From Cyclobacteriaceae bacterium (GTDB lineage Bacteria; Bacteroidota; Bacteroidia; Cytophagales; Cyclobacteriaceae): a stretch of 34,230 bases of DNA. Positions 33,595 through 34,230 of this stretch are shown here, one piece after another; position 1 is the first letter of the stretch, and every line of letters starts with the position of its first letter. Under the pieces are notes generated by a model that had not been told where the DNA came from, ran no database searches, and saw nothing but the letters and a program-made list of their open reading frames with translations. The stretch spans positions 1 to 34,230 of the forward strand of contig PXCO01000340.1 in NCBI GenBank assembly GCA_003565295.1. The letters are read 5' to 3'. The position numbers were made by a program, and so were the translations under genes.

Positions 33595-34012
33595 TATTGG
33601 GTTTTTTAGGTGAGCAAGTGGGGCAAATTAACTAATTGTAAGGGAATAGGCAACTTATCACTTTCGATTTGTTCATAATCGACTGTGTTGGATACGGGGA
33701 AATTTTAAGATAAGTATAGGAGAGCATTGCCCTGTTTTGGTAAGGGTTGAAATAGGATTTCAAGTTTTGTTAGTAGGTAAACTTATTTCCTTATTGTTCA
33801 TGGAGTAACTTGGTAAACATGCAGTCCTAATCTATAACCATAAACACAAAAATTTAAATAAAAGAAAGAACTGCCTTTCAAACCGAAAAAAAGTTGACCG
33901 ATAATTTTAAAAATATAAATTATTGCGATACATTTGAAAAAATGTATTTCAAATATATAAAAATGCATATCAAAATTTTGAAAGAAGAAAGGTAGTAAGG
34001 AGTGATAAATAA
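33595..34012. other. divergent intergenic region before the response regulator
   Basis: 418 bases, AT-rich towards the right. It holds one exact -7 element and two overlapping inverted repeats (33928-33954). I see no gene or stable RNA in the left 330 bases, and no clear minus-strand promoter for the sulfatase/rhamnosidase gene. Confidence 0.6.
33928..33954 (+). promoter_or_regulatory. -7 element TACATTTG inside overlapping inverted repeats
   Basis: TACATTTG (33929-33936) matches TAnnTTTG, with TTTT instead of TTTG at the -33 position (33905-33908, 20-base spacer). It lies inside ATACATTT-N4-AAATGTAT (33928-33947), which overlaps ATTTGAAA-N7-TTTCAAAT (33932-33954 and flanking base). These arms may form an operator. 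The leader to the ATG at 34013 would be about 70 bases. Confidence 0.4.
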
Positions 34013-34230
34013 ATGAAAAACAACCCTTTCAATTTTTATGTGGATTTCGCAAGTGTAGACAAGATGAAGGATAAAGTTAAGATTTTATTGGTGGATGATG
34101 ACCCCATTGTCATTCTTTTGCAAAAGAAGTTGATGGAGAAGGCGGGGCTCACCGATGAGGTGGAAACCTTCAGCAATGGGGAGGATGCCATTGCCTACTT
34201 GATCAAAAATGTGGGCAAACACGAGGACTA
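34013..34230 (+). CDS. response regulator receiver-domain protein, 3' end outside window
   Basis: 72 codons are visible before the window edge. From the internal Met the sequence reads MKDKVKILLVDDDPIVILLQ, the first beta strand and acidic pocket (DDD) of a CheY-like receiver; the phosphorylated Asp would lie just past the edge. Two in-frame starts are possible: ATG 34013, with AAGGAG about 10 bases upstream, and ATG 34064, which gives the usual family start but has no ribosome site. I chose 34013 for its ribosome site; the extra 17 residues are not conserved-looking. Whether an output domain follows is unknown. Confidence 0.8.
   Translation, partial: MKNNPFNFYVDFASVDKMKDKVKILLVDDDPIVILLQKKLMEKAGLTDEVETFSNGEDAIAYLIKNVGKHED

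Overview
The window looks like the chromosome of a member of the Bacteroidota, most likely a marine cytophagalean (Cyclobacteriaceae-like). The evidence is: gliding genes gldA-gldF-gldG; a 1,659-residue secreted protein ending in a type IX secretion (T9SS) type A sorting domain; a TonB receptor with an N-terminal carboxypeptidase-like domain and a HmuY-type surface lipoprotein; -7 promoter elements of the Bacteroidota form TAnnTTTG; and a sulfatase/GH78 fusion of the kind known from ulvan-degrading marine Bacteroidota. The genus cannot be fixed from the sequence alone.

Layout. 1-1503: 3' part of comEC. 1708-5547: a tight run of an enoyl-CoA hydratase-family gene, recQ, a conserved gene of unknown function and a Nudix hydrolase. 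5609-8612: a classic -7 element, a TPR lipoprotein overlapping the tRNA t6A gene tsaC, then pgk with its own -7 element and a terminator. 8728-12066: gldA-gldF-gldG. 12380-13504: dnaN with a strong terminator, bracketed by two inverted copies of a repeat of about 130 bp. 14063-14926: an AraC-type regulator converging on a three-gene minus-strand cluster (21901 to 14932) coding for a CsgG-domain protein, a parallel beta-helix protein and the giant T9SS protein. 22224-29091: a compact haem acquisition operon (substrate-binding protein, permease, ATPase, HemS-type protein, TonB receptor, HmuY-like lipoprotein) behind a well-formed promoter that overlaps two AT-rich palindromes. 29101-30014: two tandem heptamer arrays on either side of a stand-alone four-helix-bundle (S23/bAvd-like) gene. 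30094-33594: a secreted sulfatase fused to a GH78 alpha-L-rhamnosidase. 34013-34230: the start of a response-regulator gene cut by the window edge.

How the parts fit. Most of the left half is housekeeping: DNA uptake and repair, tRNA modification, glycolysis, replication clamp and gliding. The right half is accessory: surface proteins, haem capture and polysaccharide degradation. Haem would pass from the surface lipoprotein HmuY through the TonB receptor to HmuT, then through HmuUV to the cytoplasmic HemS-type protein.

The least explained parts are (i) the four-helix-bundle gene between two same-direction 7-bp repeat arrays that share a 30-bp identical stretch, (ii) a dispersed hairpin element present three times, each copy ending at an ATGAAA start context and two of them forming an inverted pair around dnaN, and (iii) the CsgG/beta-helix/giant T9SS cluster. 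All functional names rest on reading motifs by eye; no database search was run.
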